Shown in pieces: positions 34,645-43,037 of a stretch of 64,000 nucleotides of DNA. The position numbers and the translations under genes were made by a program. This stretch comes from UMGS1601 sp900553335 (GTDB lineage Bacteria; Bacillota; Clostridia; Oscillospirales; Ruminococcaceae), in assembly GCA_937920725.1 (NCBI GenBank), contig CALEUW010000021.1, forward strand, positions 1 to 64,000, given 5' to 3'. The notes beneath the pieces were generated by a model. It saw nothing but the letters and a program-made list of their open reading frames with translations. It was not told the origin of the DNA and made no database searches. The first letter of the stretch is position 1. The number at the start of each line of letters is the position of its first letter.

Positions 34645-34824
34645 ATAAAAAAATACCTGTCTATCCATCAAAAACAACAGGAAGAAAATCTGAATATCTG
34701 AGATTTTACTTTGAGTGTACAAGATATGATCGCTATTGACGCTTTAGATTTGGGACACAGCGAAATTATCAATCACAGCGCCGCCCGAACTGCAAAGTGG
34801 CTCAGCTGGAAAATCCACGATTGA
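34645..34824 (+). pseudogene. Aldo/keto reductase C-terminal remnant
   Basis: The frame ending at TGA 34822 reads DFTLSVQDMIAIDALDLGH and then SEIINHS. It lines up with the C-terminus of the aldo/keto reductase at 41374 (DFSLSDKDMAEIAKLDIGH). A TGA at 34699 stands where the intact gene has Trp (NIDIWDFSLS against NLNI-stop-DFTLS). The 5' part of the gene is gone. It lies between a flavodoxin and a cupin gene, so an ancestral reductase was deleted here. Confidence 0.8.
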
Positions 34825-34838
34825 TTGGAGGAGTAGAT

Positions 34839-35282
34839 GTGAAATATTTATCTTATGAAGAATTTGAAAAAATAAATGCTTTCGGCAAAGGCAACTCTAA
34901 CGATGCCTTTTCGCAGTATTTTATAGGGAATTCTTTTTTGAATCCGCTGACAAATCCGCAGGAAACAACGGTTTTCCTCGCGAATGTAACTTTTGAACCT
35001 GGCTGCCGTAACAACTGGCACATTCATCATGCCTCAAGCGGCGGTGGGCAGCTTCTCATTTGTACTGCAGGTGAGGGTTGGTATCAAGAGGAAAACAAAC
35101 CGCCTGTTTCTCTCACCGCAGGAACGGTAATCACAATACCGCCCGAAATTAAGCACTGGCACGGTGCAAAAAAGGATAGTTGGTTTTCGCATATTGCGGT
35201 GGAAGTGCCGGGGGAAAACACCTCTAATGAATGGTGTGAACCCGTAAGTGACGAAGAATATAACAAATTGGAGGAAAAATAA
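34839..35282 (+). CDS. Cupin-domain protein
   Basis: The 147-residue protein is a single-domain cupin. Motif 1 reads NNWHIHHASSGGGQLLICTAGEGW, with the metal-binding His pair and Glu, and motif 2 reads PPEIKHWHGAKKDSWFSHIA. It probably binds a divalent metal and a small reactive substrate. GTG 34839 is chosen because GGAGG stands 10 bp upstream; a GTG further upstream at 34797 lies inside the reductase remnant. The stop overlaps the ribosome binding region of the flavodoxin gene. Confidence 0.85.
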   Translation: MKYLSYEEFEKINAFGKGNSNDAFSQYFIGNSFLNPLTNPQETTVFLANVTFEPGCRNNWHIHHASSGGGQLLICTAGEGWYQEENKPPVSLTAGTVITIPPEIKHWHGAKKDSWFSHIAVEVPGENTSNEWCEPVSDEEYNKLEEK

Positions 35283-35283
35283 A

Positions 35284-35757
35284 ATGAGCAAAAAACTTGT
35301 AGCATATTTCTCGGCAAGCGGCGTTACAAAAGCCGCAGCAGAGCGTTTGGCAAAGGCAGCAGACGCAGATTTATTTGAAATTAAACCCGAAATACCATAC
35401 ACCCGTGCCGATCTCGATTGGACGAACAAAAATAGCCGCAGCTCCGTTGAAATGAGCAATCCCAACTCCCGTCCTAAAATTGCGAAAAAGGTATCGAATA
35501 TGGAAGACTACGACACCATATTTATCGGCTTTCCGATTTGGTGGTATGTTGCGCCTACCATTATCAATACCTTTGTTGAAAGTTACGACCTTTCGGGAAA
35601 GACTATTGTTCTCTTTGCCACAAGCGGAGGCAGCCCAATGGGCAGAACGGCAGAGATATTAAAACCTCTATGCTCTGCTTCGGCAAAATGGGAAAACGGC
35701 AAAATGCTAAACCGTATATCAGAACGGGAATTAAAAAACTGGGCGGAACAGTTTTAG
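35284..35757 (+). CDS. Cytoplasmic flavodoxin
   Basis: This 157-residue protein starts at ATG 35284 behind GGAGGAAAAATAA. It has a flavodoxin fold with FMN loops YFSASGVTKAAAERLA, GFPIWWYVAPT and ATSGGSPMG. Unlike its four paralogues in the island it lacks a signal peptide, so it works in the cytoplasm, perhaps as the electron donor for adjacent reductases. The start is two bases after the cupin stop, so the two are translationally coupled. Confidence 0.92.
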   Translation: MSKKLVAYFSASGVTKAAAERLAKAADADLFEIKPEIPYTRADLDWTNKNSRSSVEMSNPNSRPKIAKKVSNMEDYDTIFIGFPIWWYVAPTIINTFVESYDLSGKTIVLFATSGGSPMGRTAEILKPLCSASAKWENGKMLNRISERELKNWAEQF

Positions 35758-35772
35758 GAGCAAGCCGATATT

Positions 35773-36363
35773 ATGACTGAAAAAGAAAAAATGTTATGCG
35801 GCAAATTCTATGATACAAGAGATTTAGAACTTCGTATTCTCAGTAATAACGCAAAAGATTTAATGAGGATATATAACAGTCTTCCTGCTGAAAATATGAG
35901 CTTACGGGATCAGATTATCCGCATGCTGTTTGAATACTGCGGCGAGAATGTACGGGTAAATCAGCCTATATATGTTGATTACGGCTGTAATATTTCTCTT
36001 GGTGCAGGCAGCCTTATCAATATGAACTGTACCCTTTTAGATACAGGGAAAATTGTAATCGGAGAAAATGTTTTAATTGCTCCTGATGTCAAAATCTACA
36101 CTGCAGTTCACCCGATTTTGCCCAATGAACGAATTTATACCGATGAAACAGGCAGAAAAGCGATACGCACAAAGACTGCGCCTGTTATAATCGGAAATAA
36201 TGTTTGGATTGGCGGCGGTGTGGTTATTCTGCCCGGCGTTACGATCGGTGATAACGCTGTTATCGGCGCTGGAAGTGTTGTTACAAAACCGATACCCGCA
36301 AACGCTGTTGCTTGCGGAAATCCCTGCACAGTTAAAAAGATGTTAAATGAACTTGACAAATAA
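35773..36363 (+). CDS. Maltose/galactoside O-acetyltransferase family protein
   Basis: The 196-residue protein is a left-handed beta-helix acyltransferase. An N-terminal MAC domain (TEKEKMLCGKFYDTRDLEL) is followed by hexapeptide repeats, the catalytic His in KIYTAVHPI, and the C-terminal IIGNNVWIGGGVVILPGV and GDNAVIGAGSVV. It transfers acetyl from acetyl-CoA to a sugar or similar hydroxyl. It lies 15 bp after the flavodoxin in the same operon. Confidence 0.92.
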   Translation: MTEKEKMLCGKFYDTRDLELRILSNNAKDLMRIYNSLPAENMSLRDQIIRMLFEYCGENVRVNQPIYVDYGCNISLGAGSLINMNCTLLDTGKIVIGENVLIAPDVKIYTAVHPILPNERIYTDETGRKAIRTKTAPVIIGNNVWIGGGVVILPGVTIGDNAVIGAGSVVTKPIPANAVACGNPCTVKKMLNELDK

Positions 36364-36501
36364 TAAGATGATTTTATGCCGCATATTGAATATTACAATG
36401 ATTACCGAACATGACAACACGGCAAAAAATCGGAACACCCAAATGGAGAATACGAAAGACAAGAATAGGTTTGTTTCTCCGGGTGTGTAAGGAGAGAAAT
36501 T

Positions 36502-37539
36502 ATGCAGTACACAAAATTAGGAAATTCAGACCTCACGGTGTCCCGTATTTGTATGGGCTGTATGGGATTTGGCGATGCCGGAAACGGACAGCACAGTTGG
36601 ACAGTTGACGAGGCGCAGTCCCGTGAAATCATAAAACGAGGCTTGGAGCTTGGCGTAAATTTCTTTGACACAGCGATTGCCTATCAAAGCGGAACAAGCG
36701 AACAATACCTTGGCAGAGCAATCAGAGATTTTGCAAAGCGTGATGATATTGTCATTGCCACAAAATTTCTGCCACGCACAGCAGATGAAATTGAGCATGG
36801 TATTTCCGGACAAAAACACATTGAAAAAATGCTTGATAAAAGCCTCCGAAATCTCGGTATGGATTATGTTGATTTATATATTTACCATATGTGGGATTAT
36901 ACTACTCCCCTTCACGACATAATGGAGGGACTAAACAGTGCGGTAAAAGCAGGAAAGGCAAGATATATCGGTATTTCCAACTGTTTTGCTTATCAGTTGG
37001 CACAGGCAAATGCACTTGCCGAAAAAGAAAATTTCGCAAAGTTCGTGTCCGTACAAGGGCACTATAACCTTATTTTTCGTGAGGAAGAAAGAGAAATGGC
37101 GAAACTTTGCGAGGAAGCAAATATTGCAATGACACCGTACAGCGCCCTTGCAGGCGGTCGGCTTTCCAAACGCCCCGGCGAAACCTCAAAGCGTTTGCAG
37201 GAGGATAGCTATGCACGGCTGAAATACGATTTGTCCGCCGAGCAAGACAGCGTTATTATCGACCGAGTTTTAGAACTTTCCGAAAAGCACAGAGTATCTA
37301 TGACAGAAATATCACTTGCGTGGTTGCTTACAAAGGTTACCGCTCCTGTTGTGGGGGCGACAAAACTTTCTCACATAGAGGGCGCTGCAAAGGCGGTCGA
37401 TTTGTCTTTAAGCAATGATGAAATCACCTATTTGGAAGAGCCGTATATTCCGCACGAGTTAGTTGGCGTTATGGCGCAAAACACACCTGCTGCCGCAAAA
37501 GAAAAGCACGTCTGGTCTACAGGCAATCAAAAAATCTGA
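36502..37539 (+). CDS. Aldo/keto reductase 1
   Basis: A TIM-barrel oxidoreductase of 345 residues. Motifs are LGNSDLTVSRICMGCMGFG, the catalytic Asp and Tyr in NFFDTAIAYQSG, Lys in VIATKFLP, His in YIYHMWDY, and the NADPH-binding ARYIGISNC and SLAWLLTKVTAPVVGATK. It reduces aldehydes or ketones with NAD(P)H; the substrate is unknown. GGAGAGAAATT precedes the start. It is followed by the carboxymuconolactone-decarboxylase-like gene after 14 bp. Confidence 0.92.
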   Translation: MQYTKLGNSDLTVSRICMGCMGFGDAGNGQHSWTVDEAQSREIIKRGLELGVNFFDTAIAYQSGTSEQYLGRAIRDFAKRDDIVIATKFLPRTADEIEHGISGQKHIEKMLDKSLRNLGMDYVDLYIYHMWDYTTPLHDIMEGLNSAVKAGKARYIGISNCFAYQLAQANALAEKENFAKFVSVQGHYNLIFREEEREMAKLCEEANIAMTPYSALAGGRLSKRPGETSKRLQEDSYARLKYDLSAEQDSVIIDRVLELSEKHRVSMTEISLAWLLTKVTAPVVGATKLSHIEGAAKAVDLSLSNDEITYLEEPYIPHELVGVMAQNTPAAAKEKHVWSTGNQKI

Positions 37540-37553
37540 AAGGAGAAATTAAA

Positions 37554-38240
37554 ATGGATTTATATATCACCGATCCCGAATTTATGGAACGTTTCGAGCA
37601 TTTTACTTTTAACGAAGTACCAAACGAGGAAAATGGTCAATTAGACGAAAAAACACGCTATATGGCGATTTTAGCAGCGCTGATAGGCTGCGGCGGTGTA
37701 GAGGCATACAAGGAGATGTTACCAAAAGCACTTGAAAACGATATCACGCCGGTAATGGTAAAAGAAATCGTTTATCAGGCAACCGATTATTTGGGTTATG
37801 GAAGAATGCTGCCGTTTTTGAACTGCACAAACGAAATCTTTGCAGAAAAAGGTATTTCACTACCCCTTGACGGGCGTGCTACCACTACCCTTGAAAACAG
37901 ACTTGAAAAAGGTATAGAAGCACAGGCTGAAATTTTTGGGGAACATATGAAAGAAGCGTGGAAAGCAGGACACATCAATCGCTGGCTTGCAGCAAATTGT
38001 TTCGGTGATTACTATACCCGAAAGGGGCTTTCCCTTTCGGAGCGTGAGCTTATTACCTTTTGTTTTCTTATGGCGCAAGGCGGCTGTGAACCACAGCTTA
38101 TCGCTCATTCCAAAGGGAATATGAATATGGGAAACGACAAGAACTTTTTGATTCGTGTTGTTTCTCAGTGCCTGCCCTATATCGGCTATCCACGCAGCTT
38201 AAATGCGATTGCCTGCGTAGGTAAGGCGGTGGAGCAATGA
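37554..38240 (+). CDS. Carboxymuconolactone decarboxylase family protein
   Basis: The 228-residue protein contains two AhpD/CMD-like helical domains: residues 30-100 (KTRYMAILAALIGCGGVEAYKEML) and residues 150-228 (YYTRKGLSLSERELITFCFL, then NKNFLIRVVSQCLPYIGYPRSLNAI). The usual CxxC of AhpD disulfide reductases is not present, so the enzyme is probably a lactonase or gamma-decarboxylase-like protein rather than a peroxidase. Such genes often accompany aldo/keto reductases and flavodoxins in gut Firmicutes. Its stop overlaps the DUF4405 start by 4 bp. Confidence 0.85.
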   Translation: MDLYITDPEFMERFEHFTFNEVPNEENGQLDEKTRYMAILAALIGCGGVEAYKEMLPKALENDITPVMVKEIVYQATDYLGYGRMLPFLNCTNEIFAEKGISLPLDGRATTTLENRLEKGIEAQAEIFGEHMKEAWKAGHINRWLAANCFGDYYTRKGLSLSERELITFCFLMAQGGCEPQLIAHSKGNMNMGNDKNFLIRVVSQCLPYIGYPRSLNAIACVGKAVEQ

Positions 38241-38926
38241 AACCGAGGGCTGTTCTTAAATTAGCAGTCGATATTTTAATGACCTTACTGCTTTTGTTCT
38301 TAATGGGTTATCAGTTTTGGGGCCAAACGGCACACGAATGGGTGGGCGCAGGAATATTTATCCTTTTTATCGCTCATCATATTCTTAATTTTGGCTGGCA
38401 TAAAAACATTTTTAAAGGGAAATACACCGCATTGCGTATCATAACTCTTTGTATTGATTTGCTCGTCTTGCTTGCAATGCTCGCTCAAATGTATAGCGGT
38501 ATCGTTATGTCCCGTTATGTGTTTGACTTTTTACCGATAAACGGCGGTATGTCTATTGCCCGTCGGCTTCATATTCTCGGTGCATACTGGGGTTTTATAT
38601 TTATGAACCTGCATTTCGGTCTGCATTGGAATATGGTTATGGTTATGGTAAAGAAAATTTCTCCACATACGCATACATCAAAAATTCGCTCTGTTTTCCT
38701 GCCTATAATCGGGATTTTAGTTGCGGGATATGGCGTATTTGCTTTCGTGAAAAGAGATTTTTTAACCTATTTGTTCTTAAAAAGTGAGTTTGTATTTCTC
38801 AATTATGAAGAATCAAAAATTTTGTTTTACGCAGACTATCTCGCTTTAATGGGACTTTGTATCTTTATCGCTCATTACAGCACAAAATTACTGAGAAAAA
38901 TCAAAAAGAAAACGGAGGAAAAGTAA
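38237..38926 (+). CDS. DUF4405 membrane protein
   Basis: This 229-residue integral membrane protein has about six helices and conserved His residues in the helices (GQTAHEWVGAGIFILFIAHH, RRLHILGAYWGFIFMNLHFG). The His pattern resembles membrane b-type cytochromes, so it may pass electrons to or from the surface flavodoxins; that is inferred. It overlaps the preceding gene by 4 bp and the next by 1 bp. A truncated copy lies at 40404-40646. Confidence 0.8.
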   Translation: MKPRAVLKLAVDILMTLLLLFLMGYQFWGQTAHEWVGAGIFILFIAHHILNFGWHKNIFKGKYTALRIITLCIDLLVLLAMLAQMYSGIVMSRYVFDFLPINGGMSIARRLHILGAYWGFIFMNLHFGLHWNMVMVMVKKISPHTHTSKIRSVFLPIIGILVAGYGVFAFVKRDFLTYLFLKSEFVFLNYEESKILFYADYLALMGLCIFIAHYSTKLLRKIKKKTEEK

Positions 38927-39774
38927 TGGAATTTCAAACTTTAAGTAACGGGATAAAAATTCCCGTGTTAGGACTTGGAACTTGGTTTATTGACGATGAC
39001 AAAGCAGATAAGGCAGTTATTTCTGCTGTAAAAATCGGCTATCGTCATATTGATACTGCACAAGCTTATGGCAATGAAAGAGGCGTTGGTGCCGGAATCA
39101 AAGATTGCGGCATTTCAAGAGAAGATATATTTGTTACAAGCAAGGTGGCAGCAGAAGCAAAAACTTATGACTCAGCAGCCAAGTCTATTGATGAATCGCT
39201 CGAAAAAATGGGACTTCAATATATCGACCTTATGCTGATACACAGCCCGCAGCCCTGGGCGGAATGGCGTAACGACAAACGCTATTTTGAAGAAAACATA
39301 CAGGTGTGGAAAGCACTTGAGGACGCTTACACGGCAGGCAAGGTTAAAGCAATCGGAGTTTCAAACTTTCTAATTGATGATCTTGAAAGCCTTCTTGCCA
39401 ACTGTAAAATCAAACCAATGGTAAATCAGCTTTTGATTCATATAGGAAATACACCAACTGCGCTGATTGAGTTTTGCAAAAAGCAGAATATCGTTGTTGA
39501 GGCTTACTCTCCGATTGCTCACGGTGAGGCGTTGAAAAACAATACGATTGTGGCTATGGCTCAAAAATACGGCGTTTCCGTTCCGCAGTTATGTATTAAA
39601 TATACCTTAAATTTAGGAACAGTTGCTCTGCCCAAAACATCTAATCCGAAACATATGCAGGACAACGCAAATCTGGATTTTATAATTTCAAGCGAAGATA
39701 TGAAAATTTTAATGGCACTGGATTTCAAGGATTACGGTGAATACAGTTATTTCCCGGTTTTCAGCGGAAAATAA
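38926..39774 (+). CDS. Aldo/keto reductase 2
   Basis: This 282-residue aldo/keto reductase is of the 2,5-diketogluconate reductase type. It shows the GLGTWFIDDDKADKAV block, catalytic Asp and Tyr in YRHIDTAQAYGNE, Lys in FVTSKVAAEA, His in LMLIHSPQPW, and KAIGVSNFLIDDL. The start at 38926 overlaps the DUF4405 stop (TAATG) with GGAGG upstream; the longer upstream frame lies inside DUF4405. It ends the oxidoreductase part of the rightward operon. Confidence 0.92.
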   Translation: MEFQTLSNGIKIPVLGLGTWFIDDDKADKAVISAVKIGYRHIDTAQAYGNERGVGAGIKDCGISREDIFVTSKVAAEAKTYDSAAKSIDESLEKMGLQYIDLMLIHSPQPWAEWRNDKRYFEENIQVWKALEDAYTAGKVKAIGVSNFLIDDLESLLANCKIKPMVNQLLIHIGNTPTALIEFCKKQNIVVEAYSPIAHGEALKNNTIVAMAQKYGVSVPQLCIKYTLNLGTVALPKTSNPKHMQDNANLDFIISSEDMKILMALDFKDYGEYSYFPVFSGK

Positions 39775-39800
39775 CGCTATTCAGAAACGGAGAAACTACA

Positions 39801-40370
39801 ATGAGAAAAGGTGTTTTAATTGTTTTATATTTGCTATTGTGTTTAGGTCTTGCCGCCTGCGCAGAGCAGAAAACGATGTCCCTTGCTTCCGAGCAAAGTT
39901 CACATCAGGAGCAGTCGAATATACAAAACAGCACCGATGATTCAGAAAATCAATCAGCTGATTTGCAGGATACTGAATCATTTACAAACAATACAGACAC
40001 ACACGAAACAGAAAACCGAAAATTGAAACTGACAATAGCCGGACAAGAATTTAATGTGACCTTATATGACACCCCTGCCGCTAATGCGCTTTATGATATG
40101 CTGCCGCTCGATCTTACCTTTGAAGATTTTAACGGTGTTGAAAAAATTGCTTATCCGGATAACGAACTTTCGACAGAGGGCGAGCCGGACGGTTGCGATC
40201 CCGATATCGGAGATCTGTGTCTATATGCGCCATGGGGTAATTTGTCGATATTTTATAAGGATTTTCATAATTCAAACGGACTTATCTCTCTTGGGCATAT
40301 TGATTCCGGCATAGATATTATCGGTGATATGAGCGAAGATTTTTCGGCTTCGCTCGAAAAGATGGAATAA
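39801..40370 (+). CDS. Cyclophilin-like lipoprotein
   Basis: A 189-residue protein with a lipobox (LAAC, residues 17-20), a Ser/Gln/Asn/Thr-rich linker and a C-terminal cyclophilin-like beta-barrel. The barrel is recognisable from LKLTIAGQEFNVTLYDTPAA, LPLDLTFEDFN and DIGDLCLYAPWGNLSIFYKD. This fold is common beside flavodoxins and aldo/keto reductases in gut bacteria, and its ligand is unknown. It is the last rightward gene before the convergent junction. Confidence 0.8.
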   Translation: MRKGVLIVLYLLLCLGLAACAEQKTMSLASEQSSHQEQSNIQNSTDDSENQSADLQDTESFTNNTDTHETENRKLKLTIAGQEFNVTLYDTPAANALYDMLPLDLTFEDFNGVEKIAYPDNELSTEGEPDGCDPDIGDLCLYAPWGNLSIFYKDFHNSNGLISLGHIDSGIDIIGDMSEDFSASLEKME

Positions 40371-40403
40371 TAAACACATTATTGAATATTATTGCTTTTT
40401 GGT

Positions 40404-40646
40404 TTAGAAATTTATTACAGCCAACAAGGAAAGTACGATGAGGACGGTCTGCATAATCTGAGGCATCGTGTACCTGCCCTTCATAGTATTCTTGCTCCAC
40501 TTGCTGTTCAGAAAATGATGGAGCACAAGCAGTAGAAGCATGCTGATACCGATCCATTCGTGTGCTGCCTGACCGGTCAATTCATAGGTCATCAATAAGA
40601 GCAAAGCAAATATCATGGCAACATCCGCAATAATTTTCAATATCAC
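40404..40646 (-). pseudogene. Truncated DUF4405 gene
   Basis: The 80-residue frame reads ELTGQAAHEWIGISMLLLLV and so on, clearly the first two helices of the complete DUF4405 protein at 38237 (GQTAHEWVGAGIFILFIAHH). It then stops after LLAVINF, without the remaining helices. It converges with the cyclophilin-like gene; recombination at the junction probably removed its 3' part. Confidence 0.75.
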
Positions 40647-40679
40647 TTTCTGTTTTATTCAGATTTCTTCATTCCGTCC

Positions 40680-41297
40680 TCAACGAATAAAGTTCATAGG
40701 GGCAAACGGCTCTTTTTCCGGTATACCGTACTTCTCCTTGCCAAGCGCAATGCTCTTCATTAAAAAAGTCATATTTCTTGCCAATGTGCGCATTCCCTGC
40801 AAACCCTCTGTATCCTGCTCGGCTTCTCCGATTTCTCTGCCGTGAATACTGTTCCAATACTGACCGGAAGCTACCGGCATACCGGAAATCGTAAAAAACT
40901 TGTTCAGTTCATCAAAGGTAGAGGACAAACCGCCCCTGCGGGCAGCGACAACTGCCGCACCCACCTTCATAGTTTTATCAAAGCGCGTGCTGAAAAACAG
41001 CCGTGTCAAAAACGCTACCAGCGTCGCATTAGCGGAAGCATAGTAGACGGGGCTTCCCACCACAAGACCGCTGCATTCTTCAAATTTGGCAGCCACTTCA
41101 TTTACCATGTCGTTAAACACACATTTTCCGTTTTTTACACAGGAACGGCAGGCTATACATCCACGAATTGCCTTGTTACCGACATGTAAAATCTCCGTTT
41201 CGACTCCTTCTTCAGCAAAGATCTTTTCCATCTCATGCAGAGCAATATAAGTGTTTCCTTTCTCATGAGGACTTCCGTTTATCATTAAAACTTTCAT
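40680..41297 (-). CDS. NADPH-dependent FMN reductase / iron-sulfur flavoprotein
   Basis: The 205-residue protein has a flavodoxin-like fold with FMN loop MINGSPHEKGNTYIAL and GSPVYYASANATL. A cysteine cluster CIACRSCVKNGKC resembles the compact motif of the iron-sulfur flavoprotein (Isf) family, so it may carry a 4Fe-4S cluster as well as FMN. It probably reduces quinones or other electron acceptors. A separate transcription unit is likely, because a terminator for the downstream reductase arm stands just upstream. Confidence 0.85.
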   Translation of the reverse strand: MKVLMINGSPHEKGNTYIALHEMEKIFAEEGVETEILHVGNKAIRGCIACRSCVKNGKCVFNDMVNEVAAKFEECSGLVVGSPVYYASANATLVAFLTRLFFSTRFDKTMKVGAAVVAARRGGLSSTFDELNKFFTISGMPVASGQYWNSIHGREIGEAEQDTEGLQGMRTLARNMTFLMKSIALGKEKYGIPEKEPFAPMNFIR

Positions 41298-41324
41298 GCT
41301 TGTGATTCCTTCCTATTATAAAAT

Positions 41325-41371
41325 AAAGCCGTGAAAATACCGTTTTATACTGCGGTATCTTCACGGCTTTT
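41325..41371 (-). terminator. Terminator of the leftward arm of the island
   Basis: AAAGCCGTGAAAATACCG and CGGTATCTTCACGGCTTT form a long stem with one mismatch, just after the aldo/keto reductase 3 stop codon. Confidence 0.85.
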
Positions 41372-41373
41372 GC

Positions 41374-42225
41374 TTATTCGTGTATTTTCATGCTATGCAG
41401 CATTTTAACAAAATTCGGATCATAATGGTTGACGATCTCGCTGTGACCAATATCCAGTTTTGCAATCTCCGCCATATCTTTATCCGACAGAGAAAAATCC
41501 CAGATGTCAATATTTTGCTCCATACGGTTCTTATGCACCGATTTCGGGATAACCACGACTCCGCGCTGAACGTTCCAGCGAAGCGCAACCTGTGCGGCAG
41601 TTTTGCCGTATTTTTCTCCGATTGCTGCCAAAACAGGGTGCGTGAAGATGCCGTGATTGCCTTCTGCAAAGGGTCCCCAAGCCTCCGGTACGATATCATA
41701 TTCTTTCATAACTGCCAGTGCGTCATCCTGCTGGAAGAACGGATGCAGTTCCACCTGATTGACAGAAGGTAGAACTTCCACCGTTTCGCAGAAGTCTGTC
41801 AGCACATGGGGATAGAAATTGCAAACTCCCAGAGCACGGATCACGCCTTCTTTATAAAGTTCCTCCATCGCACGCCATGCTCCCATATAATCACCCATAG
41901 GCTGATGGATCAAATACAGGTCGAGATATTCAAGCCCCAATTTCTTCATAGAAGTATCAAAAGCTTTCTTTGCGCCTTCATAACTGGCGTCCTGCACCCA
42001 CAGCTTCGTGGTAATGAAAAGATCACTTCTTGGGACACCGCATTTTTTGATTGCAGCTCCGACAGCCTCTTCGTTCATATAGGCGGCCGCAGTATCAATC
42101 AAACGATATCCGCTTAGGGTAGCGTCAATCACCGCCTGTTCACACTGTGCGGGGTCAGGCACTTGAAAGACTCCGAAGCCCTCCATTGGCATTTCGATTC
42201 CGTTGTTTAATGTGATTGTTTCCAT
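41374..42225 (-). CDS. Aldo/keto reductase 3
   Basis: This 283-residue protein starts at ATG 42225 behind GGGAGG. Motifs are EGFGVFQVPDPAQCEQAV, the catalytic YRLIDTAAAYMNEEAV, Lys in FITTKLWVQD, His in LYLIHQPMGDY, and VVIPKSVHKNRMEQN for NADPH binding. It belongs to the diketogluconate-reductase-type group. Its C-terminus (LDIGHSEIVNH) is closely matched by the remnant at 34645, so the two arms of the island once carried copies. It is the last gene of the leftward arm. Confidence 0.93.
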   Translation of the reverse strand: METITLNNGIEMPMEGFGVFQVPDPAQCEQAVIDATLSGYRLIDTAAAYMNEEAVGAAIKKCGVPRSDLFITTKLWVQDASYEGAKKAFDTSMKKLGLEYLDLYLIHQPMGDYMGAWRAMEELYKEGVIRALGVCNFYPHVLTDFCETVEVLPSVNQVELHPFFQQDDALAVMKEYDIVPEAWGPFAEGNHGIFTHPVLAAIGEKYGKTAAQVALRWNVQRGVVVIPKSVHKNRMEQNIDIWDFSLSDKDMAEIAKLDIGHSEIVNHYDPNFVKMLHSMKIHE

Positions 42226-42249
42226 TGAAAAATCCTCCCTCATCTCATT

Positions 42250-42807
42250 TTATTTCAATGCGTTTCCGTCGGAAAACGCATTTCCAACCTTTTCGCCAAG
42301 CTTCAAATAGGCATTGTGAACCGGATCAAAGATAATCGCCTGCAATTTTGCCGTGTCAACAAGTCCGTCATTTCCTAAAATACTGTCATCGGCGCTGACA
42401 TTGACGATCTCTCCGATAATATGACCGTCTTCGCCAACCTTGATCAGCTTGCATTCCAAGGTCATAGGCAATTCATCAATGATTGGTGCATCCACAAATT
42501 CGCTCTTTGTGGTGTGGAAACCTGCTTTTTCCATTTTGTCTGGTGTGTTGTTGCCGGATGCGATTCCCACATAGTCGCAGCCTGCAACATGGGCGGCGTC
42601 GGCAAAGCTGACAGTGAACGCTCCTTTTGCTTTAATATTTTTTGTTGTTTTATGACCTGCGCTCAGACACAGAATCACCTGATTTGCCTCATAAATACCG
42701 CCCCATGCAGCGTTCATGGCGTCTGCCCTTCCGTTTTCGTCATAGCTGCCGACAATCAGCACCGGCAGTGGATACATCCAGGTTTTTGCTCCAAAATTTT
42801 TTCTCAT
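42250..42807 (-). CDS. Flavin reductase family protein
   Basis: A 185-residue FMN-binding split-barrel protein with MYPLPVLIVGSYDENGRADA, CLSAGHKTTKNIKAKGAFTV and CDYVGIASGNNTPDKMEKAG. This family binds FMN and reduces free flavin or acts as a ferric reductase-like partner. It lies 24 bp upstream of aldo/keto reductase 3 and probably supplies reduced flavin to the neighbouring flavoenzymes. Confidence 0.9.
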   Translation of the reverse strand: MRKNFGAKTWMYPLPVLIVGSYDENGRADAMNAAWGGIYEANQVILCLSAGHKTTKNIKAKGAFTVSFADAAHVAGCDYVGIASGNNTPDKMEKAGFHTTKSEFVDAPIIDELPMTLECKLIKVGEDGHIIGEIVNVSADDSILGNDGLVDTAKLQAIIFDPVHNAYLKLGEKVGNAFSDGNALK

Positions 42808-42835
42808 GATAATAATCTCCTTATTAGTAACTTTT

Positions 42836-43024
42836 TTAATCTACTGTGTTATTCCAAAAAAAACGCAGTCCGTTATAGGTGCATTCATCGTTCCTGATCT
42901 TAGCAATTGCATCGGCGTTTTCTTTTCGCTTATCACCGATTACAATTTTCTTTCCACATCCCATTCTGCGGGCAATCGCCATTCCGATCTGCCCCGCGCC
43001 CGTCAAAATCAGTACGTCTTTCAT
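42836..43024 (-). pseudogene. Short-chain dehydrogenase N-terminal fragment
   Basis: From ATG 43024, behind AAAGGAG, the frame reads MKDVLILTGAGQIGMAIARR, a TGxxxGxG-type NAD(P)-binding start of a short-chain dehydrogenase, but ends after 62 residues. The catalytic Tyr-Lys region is missing. The gene was cut between aldo/keto reductase 4 and the flavin reductase. Confidence 0.75.
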
Positions 43025-43037
43025 CGTAAATTCTCCT

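Noticed and set aside
34699..34701. TGA in place of a conserved Trp as a sign of TGA read as Trp in this genome
   Set aside because: TGA ends intact genes here, for example aldo/keto reductase 1 at 37537-37539, and the remnant lacks its 5' part, so decay is the simple explanation.
34797..34838. GTG 34797 as the cupin start
   Set aside because: It lies in the reductase remnant and has no ribosome binding site, whereas GTG 34839 has GGAGG at suitable distance.
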